Positions 21,944-34,525 of a DNA stretch of 64,000 nt are shown one piece after another. The notes below the pieces were generated by a model. The model saw only the letters and a list, made by a program, of their open reading frames with translations, had not been told where the DNA came from and did no database searches. The first letter of the stretch is position 1. Each line of letters begins with the position of its first letter. The position numbers and the translations under genes are program-made. The DNA is from Fragilaria radians (Eukaryota > Bacillariophyta > Fragilariophyceae > Fragilariales > Fragilariaceae): assembly GCA_900642245.1 (NCBI GenBank), contig CAAAJI010000002.1, positions 244,850 to 308,849 on the forward strand, read 5' to 3'.

Positions 21944-22838
21944 GGAACCAGCAGTAACGGATCCTTATTTCCTCGTAGAATATATATCATAATAGCAAGA
22001 AGAATTGTAATGTCTTACATTCGCATTAGAAGCCTTTATGCAATAGCAAGAGGAAATAAAATGTCTTAAATTCGCATTAGAAGCCTTTATCTCATACTTG
22101 TTTACTAAAGAAAAAGAAATCAAAAAGATGCGGATGTAAGCTAGGAAAACGCTTTCTACCTTGATCAATTGCAGCAACTGAACAATTTTATCTCTTGAAA
22201 TTGTTGATATGAAGCAAAAGTGAAATTATATAAGCTAGTAAAGGCCACTAGAAGGAAATCGAACAGAAAAACCTCTGCTAGAATCGAGACATCCATAATG
22301 AGAAATGAAATAACCGAAAACATCGGAAAGAATGGCAGTAGTCTAGAGAACACTTCAAAGCTACGATTCAGGAATAAGCTTAGCCCCTGTATGTCTTGTT
22401 TTTGATTCATTCGATACCTATTCAATCTAAGAAGTAAGCATTACAGCCCCTTAGATATGGTAAAAGAAGATTGAAAAGTAATACTTTCTATATTGTTGAA
22501 ACGCCTAAAACTAATGAAAACAGTTTCACATCAGTCATTGTATGCTGACAGATAAATCCCATCAACACGATAAAATTAGTGGCATGCTCAAACATGTAGT
22601 TCAATGAGAAATATCTCTGTCTATCATCCCTATCTGTATTTAACTGTTTGGTAGAGAAGAGATAAAAGTCCTGGGATTAAAAATATTTTAAAAATTCTCA
22701 ATCAATTATCCTTCGTTTCTAAATTTTTGATTGGCGAACGTGTTTCAGAACAATCATGAATATTATTTTTTCGTATTATTGCCCCTAGTATGTGAATAAA
22801 TTGTTTTTCGAATTTTTTATAACGCCTGACTAGATATA
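21944..22838. other. Intergenic up to the TIR element
   Basis: This AT-rich interval follows the Ser/Pro-rich gene. It holds the 51-bp tandem repeat at 21991-22092 and otherwise no gene or exon that I can support. Short frames at 22165-22425 lack ATG context and domain similarity. Confidence 0.4.
21991..22092. repeat. 51-bp direct tandem repeat, two copies
   Basis: Copy 1 (21991-22041) and copy 2 (22042-22092) both begin AATAGCAAGA and share TTCGCATTAGAAGCCTTTAT exactly, with a handful of substitutions between. The repeat lies about 50 bp beyond the stop codon of the Ser/Pro-rich gene, so it may be within its 3' UTR. Confidence 0.85.
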
Positions 22839-22863
22839 CAGAGTTCTTCCTGACTTTAGTAAC
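22839..22863 (+). repeat. Left terminal inverted repeat of the TIR element
   Basis: This 25-bp terminus matches 23998-24022 in reverse complement with no mismatch, and is preceded by TA. Confidence 0.88.
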
Positions 22864-22911
22864 ATCATAACTATAGTAACACTTAGTGATTTAGTAACCT
22901 CTATTCCAGAC

Positions 22912-23025
22912 CAAGATTTTCGTCCCATACTGTTGGGGCTAAAAAAATGAGAGTAGTAACATTTAGTATCCATGTAACATTTAGTGAACAAGATTTTCGT
23001 CCCAAATTGTTCGGGCTTAAAAAAG
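22912..23025. repeat. Internal direct repeat in the TIR element
   Basis: CAAGATTTTCGTCCCA followed by a near-identical TGTT-GGGCT-AAAAAA block occurs at 22912-22948 and again at 22989-23025, 77 bp apart. Two ACATTTAGT motifs lie between the copies. The first half of each copy is identical. The repeat is on the left side of the element only. Confidence 0.8.
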
Positions 23026-23997
23026 ACATTACTGATAAAAACTACGTTAATGCCATACACCATTGAAACTAAGAGTGTGTCCAATTCGGATGACCAAAAT
23101 TTATCTCTCATATGGATATGTGCATATAGATAAAGACTTACCGAATCTTGTTCATCTCTGTAGGCATAGAACACTGTTTGAAAATCGGTCCCCAGACTTG
23201 AATCCCTCACGCATTGAAGATATGCATATAGTTACGCGGGGCTGCAGGATCACCAACATTAAAAATGTTTCTTTGAGCAACATGTCATTAACCCATTAAA
23301 CATGCAATTGCCGTCCACCATAACATGAATGGGGACAAAGTATAGCCATTCTCCATTGGCTTCAACTTTTACTCGACGACGTTTGAAAGATACCCATTGA
23401 TCCATTCGTAATGTGTCGAAGGGGCGGGAAATGGCTAGGTTTTGTTGGATGAATATTGTACTACATTAGAGTACAGAGGTAAGACAAGACTCTTAACCTT
23501 ACTATAATGTATTAATTGAATGATGCTCAGAAGAGCTAATCAAAACAAGAAAATAAAAAAGTTATCTTGAGAATAAGATAAGAGATGAGTTTTAATCATC
23601 GTTCACAAGCACTTTGATGTTATCAAAGTTATATTAGTATTTTATCGATATCTCAATCCCAAGTACGGGATAAGAGAAAATAGCACTTATGTCTGTGGAT
23701 CAGATTGAATCTGATCCATTTCGATGTTTTTTACATATGAAGTCTACGCTAGTATTGTTTCTACATACAGCTTAATTTTAGAATGAAAGAATAGATCATA
23801 TTTTTTACACCTCAAAAATTCGTTCGTAAATGCGCATATCCACCTGGGATAGGGCAAATATAATGGTTATTGTATACCTTATACAATTCATTTGTTTAAT
23901 TGTTTACTGTTGCCTATTGTATAGTATACAAAGGTTTATATAAATCAGCTTAGTAACAATTTTACTTTAGTAACCTGTATATAAAGTACCGGATAAG

Positions 23998-24022
23998 GTT
24001 ACTAAAGTCAGGAAGAACTCTG
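23998..24022 (-). repeat. Right terminal inverted repeat of the TIR element
   Basis: Exact reverse complement of 22839-22863, followed by TA at 24023-24024. Confidence 0.88.
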
Positions 24023-24024
24023 TA

Positions 24025-24779
24025 GTGGTTTTTTGAATGATACCAGCTAAATCTTCCTCACTTTATATGTAAGCACAGCGTACCACCTTGTCGCTATGGC
24101 TATACCATTGTGCTTCTTCTTTAAGACTATTGAAAATCTGGACTCTATGAAACACTGAGATTGCCTACATTTGTGGTTGGATTGTCTAATGCCAGTCCCA
24201 ATGACCAAAATCCTTCAACAACACCGTTGTTTTGAATGCTATTAATTCAAAGGAATCCTGAAAGAGTATCTGGATTAGTGACATTGGAGCATCCTACAAG
24301 TGATTACTGAACTTGCAATCCAGGCATTGCTTGTTTATCGTTAGTCACTTATATGTCAGAATGGGACAAAGGTCACCCAAGAAGCTGTCTGAAGCTTGTA
24401 GTCATTGAGGGTATTACCCATGCGGTCATTAGAGCCAGTGATTTCGTTTTTGATGCAATCTGGATTTTTTCACATTCTTCCTTTTTTGTATTGATCAGCA
24501 TTTGCGATAACAGGTACAACTCCGACTGAAAATACGATGCATTAGCATGAGAGTAAGGGATGCCATATTGATCTGGATTAATTTGCTGTCTGTTAGAAAG
24601 GGTCGCTCACTTTCAATGAGTTGTAAGTAACTATTTTTACATTGTGACCGAGTGACAGTGTGTACATTGTGATTGAGAGGGACAATATTGCATAGCAGCG
24701 ATGATAATCCTATATAAGAAATAGCCAATAAATTCAAGGAATCACATACAATTAATATGATGAAAACTTGTCATTTTTG
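24025..24779. other. Intergenic between the TIR element and the copia relic
   Basis: No gene is supported. A 79-codon minus-strand frame (24495-24737) lies downstream of the copia reverse-transcriptase relic in the same orientation. It may be a further eroded part of that element, but I cannot match it to a domain. Confidence 0.35.
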
Positions 24780-25345
24780 AGATGAAGTATGAGGAGTAAT
24801 GGTATATTATGTCTTCTTTACGTTTCAACGCAAACTCTTGCTTCTTCAACTCTTGAATGGACACATGAGGGAAACAAGAGTGAAGCAATCCTAAACACAG
24901 ATTACTATCAGCACAATCTAAAAATTAGGCTGTTTGAAAAGGATCCACCCAATTTCCAGTAAGCAAGCCCATAGATTGTCTTCTTTTAAAAACTAATCAG
25001 TGTCATTTGCCTCCATACCTCTTGTGACATTGACAAAGATACTTTCATTTAAATCACCATGTAAAACTGCTGTTTCGATAACTATAGCTATAGCCATAAT
25101 TCCAATCAAGATGATCCTGAAGGATACACCATTACTCTTTGGAACGTAACACTCAGTGAAATTAACGCTGATTACATGACTGTACCCACATAAATCACCG
25201 GTCCTCTTGACCTTAACGATCCATTTGCTTTGAGCGAATTTTCTGCCTTTTGGTATGCCTTTCTTTAGAATGACATCCCAACCGTCATTCATGTCCTCAA
25301 ATTCTTTCTTTATAGTCTCCCTCTATTTTTCTTCCTTGGATGATG
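24780..25345 (-). pseudogene. Decayed Ty1/copia retrotransposon reverse-transcriptase fragment
   Basis: Read on the minus strand, the segment opens with SFHDAFHHP, then EFEDMNDGWDV, then IPKGRKFAQSKWIVKVKRTG (about 25265-25205). It continues with CGYSHVISVNFTECYVPKSN, VSFRIILIGIMA and ETAVLHGDLNESIFVNVTRG (to about 25010). This is the N-terminal half of a Ty1/copia RT: the IPKGR, K-x-KWVFK, GYSQ-x-x-G-x-D-(F/Y)-x-E-x-Y-AP and TAFLHGDL blocks are all visible but degraded. The block between KR-x-G and CGY is shortened, stops and frameshifts interrupt the frame before 25292 and after 24993, and the YVDD catalytic box is not found. Downstream, IQELKKQEFALK (about 24860) resembles the L-x-x-NGL-x-LK region. 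No LTRs, integrase or intact gag are seen. Copia-type CoDi elements are common in diatoms. Confidence 0.82.
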
Positions 25346-26158
25346 GAATGCATCATGAAAACTAACAGGTTTAACCAAATTATCCAACCTGAAGAATGTT
25401 GTGTCTGCATTTTATAAAATCAATTTCCTTCCTAAGTGTATAAGAGCCGATGAGAGTAAAGTATAAACGAGATCATTATTTCTTATGGTATCCTCTCAAC
25501 GTACACCACAATTGCAAGCATGATTTTACACTGAGCTCAAGTGCCTGGCGGATGGATATGGTTCATCAAGTGACCGGTGCTTGGACTTTGAACAAAAATT
25601 GGCGAGCAGATCTTATTGAGCTACCTTGACGATGAAATTATATTTCATATTGCTTTAAAATAATATTTGTTAGAGGAAAGTTTGCTTTTGTCATGACTAT
25701 TGATGAGAAATGAGTGAATGGAACATTCCTATAAAAGCAAAAGAGTATGTAAGTAGCAATCCAATGGATGGTAAACTTTTCTTGTGCAGTCATAATTTAA
25801 GAAGAAACGGTCCTAGAGACTGAGATAATTTTGTTGTAAATTGATTGCAGCACACATATCTATCAGAGCACTAATAGGACTTATCATTAGTTGGGTGGAG
25901 TGAAAACAAAGGGTAACCAGGACATTTCATTGTAACTGCAGAGCCTCAACAGCAAGCAAGTCACTATATAGCTATGGAATGAAATTTATTATCAATTAAT
26001 GAGACCTGTAATGATTATGAGCCAATTTTTCTTGGTTATCAATGACAGTCATAATTGGATTGAATTTTCAGATCCGGTGCAATCTGGACAATTGCAGTAG
26101 TCGGGGATTTTCTTTAAAATTTTTTGCTAAGGACTGCGTTAAAAAAATAACCTCAAAA
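25346..26158. other. Spacer between the copia relic and the prolyl 4-hydroxylase gene
   Basis: This region probably mixes eroded retroelement sequence on the left with the P4H promoter on the right. I find no exon apart from the possible in-frame 5' extension of the P4H gene from ATG 26042. Confidence 0.4.
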
Positions 26159-28128
26159 ATGCGAACCGAGCTTTACTATTTTCATTTGAGAATAATGGTG
26201 GATTTTAAGTTACGCTTATCGTCAACTTCCTTCCTTATTTCAGCGTTCGCTAGTATCATCATTTTGGGTCTTCTTTTTGGAATTGGATTGAAAAGTGTGC
26301 GTTCAGATAGCTTCGTCCCTTCTTCTACAACACTTCTCAACGATACTCAAGGAAAGGATGGTGTCCAACGTTCACTTGCTTGTGAGGAAAGTGTCAAAGA
26401 GAAATTTCCTCTATCGATCTTGGAAAGCGTGTCCATAGAACTACATAGAAATGGAGATGCTGATGCTTGCGGTAGTCTTCAGACAGATCTTTCAATTTTC
26501 GAGAGCGCACTCAATGTTATGAACGTTTGCTTGGATTCATATGACAAGTTTCAATTTGAAGCGTGGTTGTCCCTTGTCTTGAATAATGTTCACAGCTGCG
26601 GGCCTACCGATATGAAAAAGCCAATAGCCTCTGGATTTCTCGGATTCTGTGATCGAGGTCCTGACAAGACACCGATTCTCACAGATCACCATAGACTCGT
26701 CAGCTTGCCTTCGTCAAACACCCTCCCTTGTCATTTTCATACCCGTGAGGGAGTACGTATCTCGGGTGTAGATCATCTATTAGAGCTAATGACTCTAGCA
26801 AAAACGTCCCCGACATGTCTTCCAGGTGACGAAAATTGTAGAGTGAATGGACCTTCTCTCCATATTTATGCTGTTCCTGCTGGACGCGTTTTCATGTTTG
26901 CACCGAAATTCATAGGGGAAATTTTCGAATTGCCACATGTCACTGGTGATGGTGGCTCGCCAATATCGCTAAAGGTCTTATCGACTGAACCTCGAGTTTT
27001 TGATATTTTCAATTTCTTTTCCCGCGACGAATCTGCTCATCTAGTGAATAAAGCCATTAAAGAAACATCGGAATCGCATCGTATCAAGCGAAGCACCACT
27101 GGAGCAGCAAGTAAATCAGTGTTTGCTAAACGAACGAGCGAATCTGGATTCGATACTCATGGAAAAGTTGCAGTTGAGGTGAAAAAACGATGCTTCAAGA
27201 TATTAGGTTTTGATGAGTAAGTGCGATTTGATTGGATTCAAATGTGCACTAGTGTTATAACTCACTCTACATATAAGATATATTGAGGGACACGGCGATG
27301 GCTTACAAATTCTCCGATATAATCTTACAACAGCTTATACCCAACACATGGACTGGATTGATGATCCTAGTGGCAAACTTCCACATAATTATGATTCTGC
27401 AGGTGTTGGAGGTAATCGGTTTTCTACGATCCTCATGTACATGAGTGATCTTGATGAAAATGCCGGAGGAGAGACTGTGTTTACTGAGGCATGGCCAGTT
27501 GATATCAGGGAAGAAGATCGTGTTGACCTGAAGTCTGCTATTAGAAGCCTTAGAGAATCTGGTGCCACGGACGGAATCCTCGAGCGAGGTTCTTGGGAAG
27601 AAGAAATGGTTGCATACTGTCGCACAAGACTTGCGATTCGACCAAGTTCTGGTAGAGCTGTTTTATTCTACAGTCAGTTACCGAATGGAGAACCTGATCC
27701 AGCAAGCAAACACGGTGGATGGTACGTTAACATACAACGATTCGACATTTGCAATAGATGGATGCTCACATTCACCAAGTCCTGTGTTAAAGGGAGAAAA
27801 ATATGCAAGTAATCTGTGGGTATGGAATACTATAAGAGATGGATATGAAGGTGCACCAAGGAACCCTAATGCACGCCAAAGTGCACCCACAACGGCCGAA
27901 AACGAGAAGAAAATCGCAACATTTACTAACAATGGTTTGAATCCGATGTTTGATGATGCTGAACTTTTTTATGGCGAAGAAATGTTTTGGTCAAAGCTTG
28001 GTAAAGGCCATCCTGCTGTTGCTGTGAATACCTTCCCAGGCCATGTGTGGATCTTGAAAGTGAATGGAGAAGCTGTGAAAAAGTGGCAAATCACAGCTGA
28101 TCAAGCCAAATTCAACTTCGAGATCTAA
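26159..28128 (+). CDS. Prolyl 4-hydroxylase, membrane-anchored 2OG-Fe(II) dioxygenase
   Basis: Exons are 26159-27216, 27278-27721 and 27780-28128, joined across 61- and 58-nt introns with split codons, giving 616 aa. The Fe(II)/2-oxoglutarate centre is complete: HxD at H376-M-D378 (YTQHMDWID), distal H498 in SKHGGCPV, and 2OG-binding K508 ten residues later in LKGEKY. GNRFSTILMYMSDLDENAGG is the jellyroll signature, and ASNLWVWN closes the domain. A single N-terminal hydrophobic segment (ISAFASIIILGLLFGIGL) indicates a type II ER/Golgi anchor. The N-terminal half is Cys-rich and not recognised. I chose ATG 26159. An upstream in-frame ATG at 26042 would add 39 residues and MVDFKLRL (26195) is a third option. 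Substrates would be secreted or membrane proteins such as cell-wall glycoproteins; that is inference. Convergent with the CBP/p300 gene (135 bp apart). Confidence 0.92.
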
Positions 28129-28263
28129 CCACCGTTTTCCTCATTAACGTTTACAAAGAAAAGTCCTAAACCTGTTAACATCATTTCTGTCGCAATAGGA
28201 TTGCAAGCAAATAATAGTAGAAAAAAATTAGCTTACACTTTAATTTCTGCGTCACTATGGGTT

Positions 28264-31200
28264 TCATACATTCTCTAACTGGTCTCTGTACCGTTGATTT
28301 TGGGCCTGTCGGCGACGATCGTCCATTTGCTGCTGCTGCAAATGTCGACGACGTAGAACTTCACGAATGCGATCGCAATACGGTAGCGGACACTTTCCTT
28401 TCCCTGCATCACATGAACGAGCGTGGACAGTCAATAGGGCTAGGAGACGATTGCATATTTTGCAACTCTTCTTCGGGACTTTTTTACATGATTGCAAATG
28501 ATCAAAGTAGTTTTTCATTCGTGAACAATTATTCAGTGTACATTTTGGTGGTCCCTCACAACGAGCTGTATGTGATAATAGTTTCAAATGCACGGCAAAG
28601 GTTCGAGATTGATCTTCTTGGGACTTTTGGACGGTGAGGTGAGCCTCTGCAGAAATCGTAGCAAATTCATGACTTTTATCGTGACAATACTGTGGACCAC
28701 GATCTACCCACTGTCCTGATGTCACCGGCTTGAAACATGTTTCACACAGATCAAAATTGCTGCAAGTCTTGCAATGATACCTTGATCCGTACGTGATGTC
28801 ACGGAAGCAAGCCCCACACTGAGGTATAAATTTGGGTATATGCGGATGGTGCAGCTGGAACAAAATCATCATGCTTGTGTGCTTTGCTCTTCGAAGCTCA
28901 TCGAATTGAAAATGATTTGTCTGACAGTAATTCAAAAACTGCTGTCGCGACTCAAACATCTCGATTTCTTGAGGCTCGTCGTTGTCTATTGTATCACCAA
29001 TTAGAGTTTTCTTCATTGTTGACGCAGCAAAGGCTTCGATTGTTGCATTCAGATTGTGCAATTCATTTGAAACTTTGTTACTGGATGACACACAACTCTT
29101 ATCTTCTATTTCATTAGGTTGATCGGTGGCGCGATCGGCTCCTATGGGATAGATACTTTCTTCCGGTATTCTTTCGGACTCCATAGTCAAGTTTAATTTA
29201 TTGTGGGCAGAATTTTTCCCTCCCATACAAATTCCTTCAATATAGCTTAGATCACCTTCTTCCATCCAATTCGATACATCGTCACCCCTTTCCACAGCTG
29301 CAGCAAAGGAACGACTTCGAAGATGCGCGACAAGAAAATTTTGCTTCATATTGGCCATCGCTTTTCCTAATCGTTGCATTACTAAATCTTGACAAACAGC
29401 ATTTGATTCAGGTTTTTTTGACATCTTTCCTTTGCTTATCACTTCCCGCTTGGAAATAGGACCATCAGCAAATTTTCCTGTTTCTTCTAATGAAACCTGT
29501 TTGATGATGTTTTCGAGTTCACCAGGTATGTAATCACCTTCAAAATATGGTAAACATGTTGGATCAAGCCCATTCTCTTCATCCTCGTTGCCTTCAAAGT
29601 ATTCTTCATGTATAGTTCGGATATTTATAACTATACCTTCATCTTTCGCTTTTTCCAACGTATCGAGGTACCACTTACGAAGCATTTCATCTCTAGGTAT
29701 CAATTGCTTACTAGGATGACAATGGAATATGTAATCATCGCCAGGTGCCGGCGGGCAACTCCAAATATGTGCAGTGTGAAAGCCACGCTGTTTAACGTAG
29801 CGCAGGTATTCCACAATCAATCCTTGATAAGTTGTCGTCCGATAACACGAAGGCGTCATGTATTGAATGGAGTCCAGATAAGATATATATACGCGCCTCC
29901 TGTTTGGTGCAGGGCAGTTGTGTTCATATTCAAAGACGTACATCGCAAAAAGAAAGACATCGACTCCATGTATTTTCTGAAATACAGAAATGCACTTTGA
30001 TCTCACTGGAAACGATACGGGATATCCAACTCCAGAATATCGCTGATACATCTAATGGAGAAAGCCATTTAGAAACAAAGTCATCGCATCAAGAGACAAC
30101 ACTGAAACGTACCTCATCACGGACAGAATGTGTTTTTTGAATATTTGAAATCACTCGAACGCTCAATCCATCAACCTTTTCAACTTGGTTTATTGAAATA
30201 CCAAGCTTCAATGCTTGCCTTTTGTATTCAATTGATAAATGCTGTTGAAGTCCACTCTCCAGTGCTAGACTCATTTTACAATGAGGCAGATCTTCGGCAG
30301 TTTTCATACCAGCTTTTGACTGTAAGATTTCCCCTGTATCAAGTTTCTCCAAATAACAGTTTGGGCAGGTATAAGAGGACACAGAGTTATTCTTTCTTCC
30401 ATTGAAAAGTGCACAGATCTGGTGAACCCATGAATCACATTTATCGCATTGTACCCAAGCTTCTTCCGGGGTTGAATCGTTCTTTCGCTTTATCAAATCT
30501 TTCTTGTGAACCTCGATTCCGTCGTCAAGCATAATTGTTTCGTTCTCGTCTATAATGCTGTAGCAATTGAGACACCAATGATTTGCTTTGGACTTAGGAC
30601 CAGCTGTATAATAGTGAGAATTTCTCCTAATCTTTTGCATCCCACACATTCCACTACAGTACAGAATTGTAGGCTCAAGTCGACGACGTTGCAGATTGCA
30701 CAAACTGCAAATATCTCCATTTTCCCAATGACGCTCACGAGAGTTTTTTGGTCCTTGAATCGTTGTTATGGTGTAGAAAAGTTAGACCAGAAAAAATGAA
30801 GAAAAATACGAGTAACGAAATAAGTCTTACCAATCAAAATGTTCTGGAAATCTTTCTCAAAACGTTTGATCATGCCTGCAGCTACCTTTCCAAGGTCGCT
30901 ATCAGGACCATTATAGCGAATAGCATTCTTAAAAACAAGCTGAACTTCGACAGCAACATCTTTGATGTGCTTATACTCCCAATTTTCAAGTTTCTGCACA
31001 ATAAGTGAAAGGTGCATTGGCCTTTTGATTACATCGAAGTAATCAGGAATTTTAAGTGCGATAGGATCGACAGGATCTCGAAAGATCCAACCAAATTTAT
31101 CATCGATGAGTCGCCTCATTATACGCAAGATTTTTTGTGAAATTGCACGAGGTGTCAATTCAATGGTTTGTTCTAATGAGAAAAGATGCTCATGAATCGA

Positions 31201-34200
31201 TGATCTTGACATACAAGGAATCAGTGATGTGGATTGGCAGTCCACTTCCCGTTGTTCCTCAGGTAACGACCCTTCATTACCCTCAACTGTTGGCGCTTTG
31301 GAATTAGAAATCTGTATTCGCTTTGTATGAGGAATTGAATCACCATCTGGAAGCTCATTTGACTGCTTAGGTGAAGGAGAAGCATTTGATAAGGGCACAC
31401 AATCATCGAAAGGAACACTTTGAGTCTTTTCTGTTTTTTTATCCTGAAGTATCTCATTTTCCATAGACTCAAACGTTTTTCCTTTGCCATAACTTCTTCT
31501 CGATATCGTAGGTGAAGATTTTGCCCTGGATTCCTTCAAATGTGATTCACTGCCATCTCGTATGCTATGGGATAACGAATTATCAATTGATTTATCCTCT
31601 ATGGAGACACTCGAAACTGATCCAACTTTGGTGTCTTGACATGTCTCCAACGACTTTAAGTTAGACATGATGTCCGGGGATATATAATCTAATTTCCGAG
31701 TTTTCATGCCAGCATCAGAGGGAATTTTTGCTTCCACTATAGTTGATGGAATACTAGTATCCGAAATAACTTTTTCTTGCAATCCAATTGGAGCAGGGTA
31801 ACTGTTTGCCTCAGGATCCATGACCATTTGTAAACCTTCTACTTCTTGCCCCTCCAGATCCGTGAGATGCTTTTGTCTAACAATATTTGACTGATTAATC
31901 TGACTCAGGAATCCCTGACTATGCCCCAATAAAATATCTGAGCCCCCATATATGGTCTGAATGCCATCTTCAGATCCAGGATTACAAGCAACTTGAGGAG
32001 CTGTATTGTTGTCAGAAACCAAAAATGCATCGTCAAGATTGGGACTAATAGGCTTTTTAATCCGTTTCATGACAGGGCCGCAGACTTCACACGTTGAAGT
32101 CTTGTTTTGACTTTTGCAGATAAGATAATGATTCAGAACCCGTCGGCTACTGAAACAGTGAGCGATCTTACAACTTTTATCCATACACTGCTGCATGTGC
32201 CTCCATAATGGTACTACTTTGTCACAATTCTTTACATGGCAATCTCTTCCAAGTTGGCATTTGCTGGCATGTCGCAATAGCAGTAATCTCTGTTGCTGAC
32301 TAAGAATCCTTCGATTTTCTGATTCGTTATGCTTTCTAGAAGCAACCTTTGAAGAATTTTCAATAGAAAGATGATTAATGGAGACTGTATCCTGAGGAAA
32401 CAGAGGAGTAGCTATTGAGAAGTTTTCTTCTAATGGTGATTGTCTGGAATCTTCGATGTTCAAAGCTTGCTGCTTCTTCTGATTAGGATCATGACATACG
32501 GGTGCGTCTTCCTGGAATCCCCTTGCTAGGGACAACGGTTCTTGGTTCAAGAATGTCACTCCACTATTTGACGATGTTGAGGAGCCATCCACGCTCAATT
32601 TGCTTTGTGAGTCAACCCTAGATTTGGTACCGCGTGAGGTTACGGTCGAGGTTCCATCCTCATTCTCCTGGAAACGTGTTACTTTACTAATTTCAATTTC
32701 TCGAGAAATCAATTGAAGACGCGCTCGTAACGTTGTTTCGTCACGGTATTCCTCTTTCGTTTTCGCAGATTGAAAGAGGTGCTGTTCAAGTCGACGCGCC
32801 ATTGAAATTAATCTAGTGAAAAGCGATGCAATGGTAAATAAAAGAGATCCTGAGTGTTGATCGAATTCATTTCATCTTGTTCGTACCTTTCAGAAATTAT
32901 ACTAGCCTCAGGTCTTAGTTGCTTGATTAAATTGCAAATACTAAGAATAACTTGAATCCGATCGGGATCATCTTCCACGGCACCACCTTCGAGACCTTTA
33001 GTTGCGGTCTTATTTGTCCGCATTTTTTTTCTCGAGGCATTCGAGACGGCCAAAGATCTTTTAGCATCAGTTTCCAGATAAGACCTCGCTAGGGAATGTG
33101 CTTTGAATTCTTTTTGTTCAGACGAGGTTTCCTTCAACTTTTGATCTTCATTTAAGATATTTTCCCCAACACTTTCATGTATGTGACTGGTTGCCAATTG
33201 TTCCTTCACTAAATCTGAACGACCATTACTGTTTCCAACCAACGACGACTTTCCATCAGCCTTACTCTGCTGTATTTTTAGGTTAGTTATACAACTCCAC
33301 ACATATTGTCATCACGTTCATCACATGGATTGCAAAGACTTACCAAAAATGCGTTAATTGAGCCAAAGTTTCTTCCACCATTGAACTGTTGCAAGGTATG
33401 CTCAGTTTGTGAGATTTGATCGGAGCCGCAAAAGGAAACATTAGATATTTTTTGAGATGAAGCAGATGACCCTCCCTGGGCACTTGCATTAATGACTGAA
33501 GATATTGAGTGGGTTCCTTCAGCATTTACATCTTGGATCGACAATGATTCGTGAAGTGCAATTTCGGGATGATTACTTCTATGTTGCGCAATGGATGAGA
33601 CATTGAAGAAATCTGGCATTCCCGAATCAAAAGATGATGATGGAGCTCCTGAATTTCCAGCCTGAGTTGAGCTCATATTCATCAAATTACTGCTTGAATT
33701 AGATTGTTGCGCCCGGAGACGGCGCTGCAGGTCAGCAATCATATTTTGCTGCTTCAAAAGTATCATAGCAACGGAGTCGCCGTTGGATTGTGCTTGCAAA
33801 TCGGTGCGCCCTGATAGATTTGAACCATCTGAGTCTCCTTGCATGGTGTGATTATTCGTGAGTTGATGAATCATTTCTCGATGCTGTGTCATCAATGGCA
33901 TCGAATTAGAAAGCTCATTAGTCTGACTCGTAAGGTGAGATGTCGCCCCTCTCACTAGTGATGCTTGATTAGGATTGTTACCGACGTGCGATTGTGGCAA
34001 AAGCGCTTGTAATTGAGATTCCATACTAATAATGTTCGATGTCGGAGCTCCCATTATATTTCCTCTTGAAAGAGACAACGAGTTAGTAGCATTGATATCC
34101 ATTCCCGAGGAAGAAATCCCTTGACAATTGCCTGTATTCCAATATGACAAGGAATTTAAGTCTCGATTGTTAGCGAGGTATTGATTTCCTTGGAGTGGAG

Positions 34201-34493
34201 TTGTCATCCGTTGATGTTGGTTCAAACCGGCGAAGCTTGTGTTAAAATTCTGATACCCAAGGGGAAGCGATTGATTAGCAGTAGAGCTAGTATCCATCCA
34301 CTGTTGATTCATTAATAATGGGTTCGAATGATTTTTCGTTTCCTGAGTATTGCTTCCCATGCCGATGCCATTCATGATGAAATGTTGTTGCGATGAATTC
34401 TGCTGATTTGTTCCGTGTTGTTCATGTTGATTCTGATGTTGATTATGGTTATAGTGCTGAAATTGTTGTTGATGTTGTTGTTGCTGCTGCTGT

Positions 34494-34525
<32 letters not shown>

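Larger units (their letters stand above)
22839..24022. mobile_element. Non-autonomous TIR DNA transposon, TA-flanked (Tc1/mariner-like MITE)
   Basis: The 25-bp terminus at 22839-22863 (CAGAGTTCTTCCTGACTTTA then GTAAC) is the exact reverse complement of 23998-24022. Both ends are flanked by TA (22837-22838 and 24023-24024), the target-site duplication of the IS630/Tc1/mariner superfamily. The element is 1,184 bp and contains no credible transposase frame, so it is non-autonomous. AGTAAC/GTTACT motifs recur near both ends (for example 22878, 22892, 22956, 23952, 23969), as subterminal transposase-binding repeats often do. TAGTAACCT (23968-23976) pairs with AGGTTACTA (23996-24004) to form a subterminal hairpin. 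Superfamily is inferred from the TA duplication only. No second copy of the termini is seen in the window. Confidence 0.85.

Noticed and set aside
22830..23210. 126-codon minus-strand frame in the TIR element
   Set aside because: It spans the TIR and both internal repeats, shows no transposase catalytic motif (DDE/D) and no HTH, so it does not look like a transposase.
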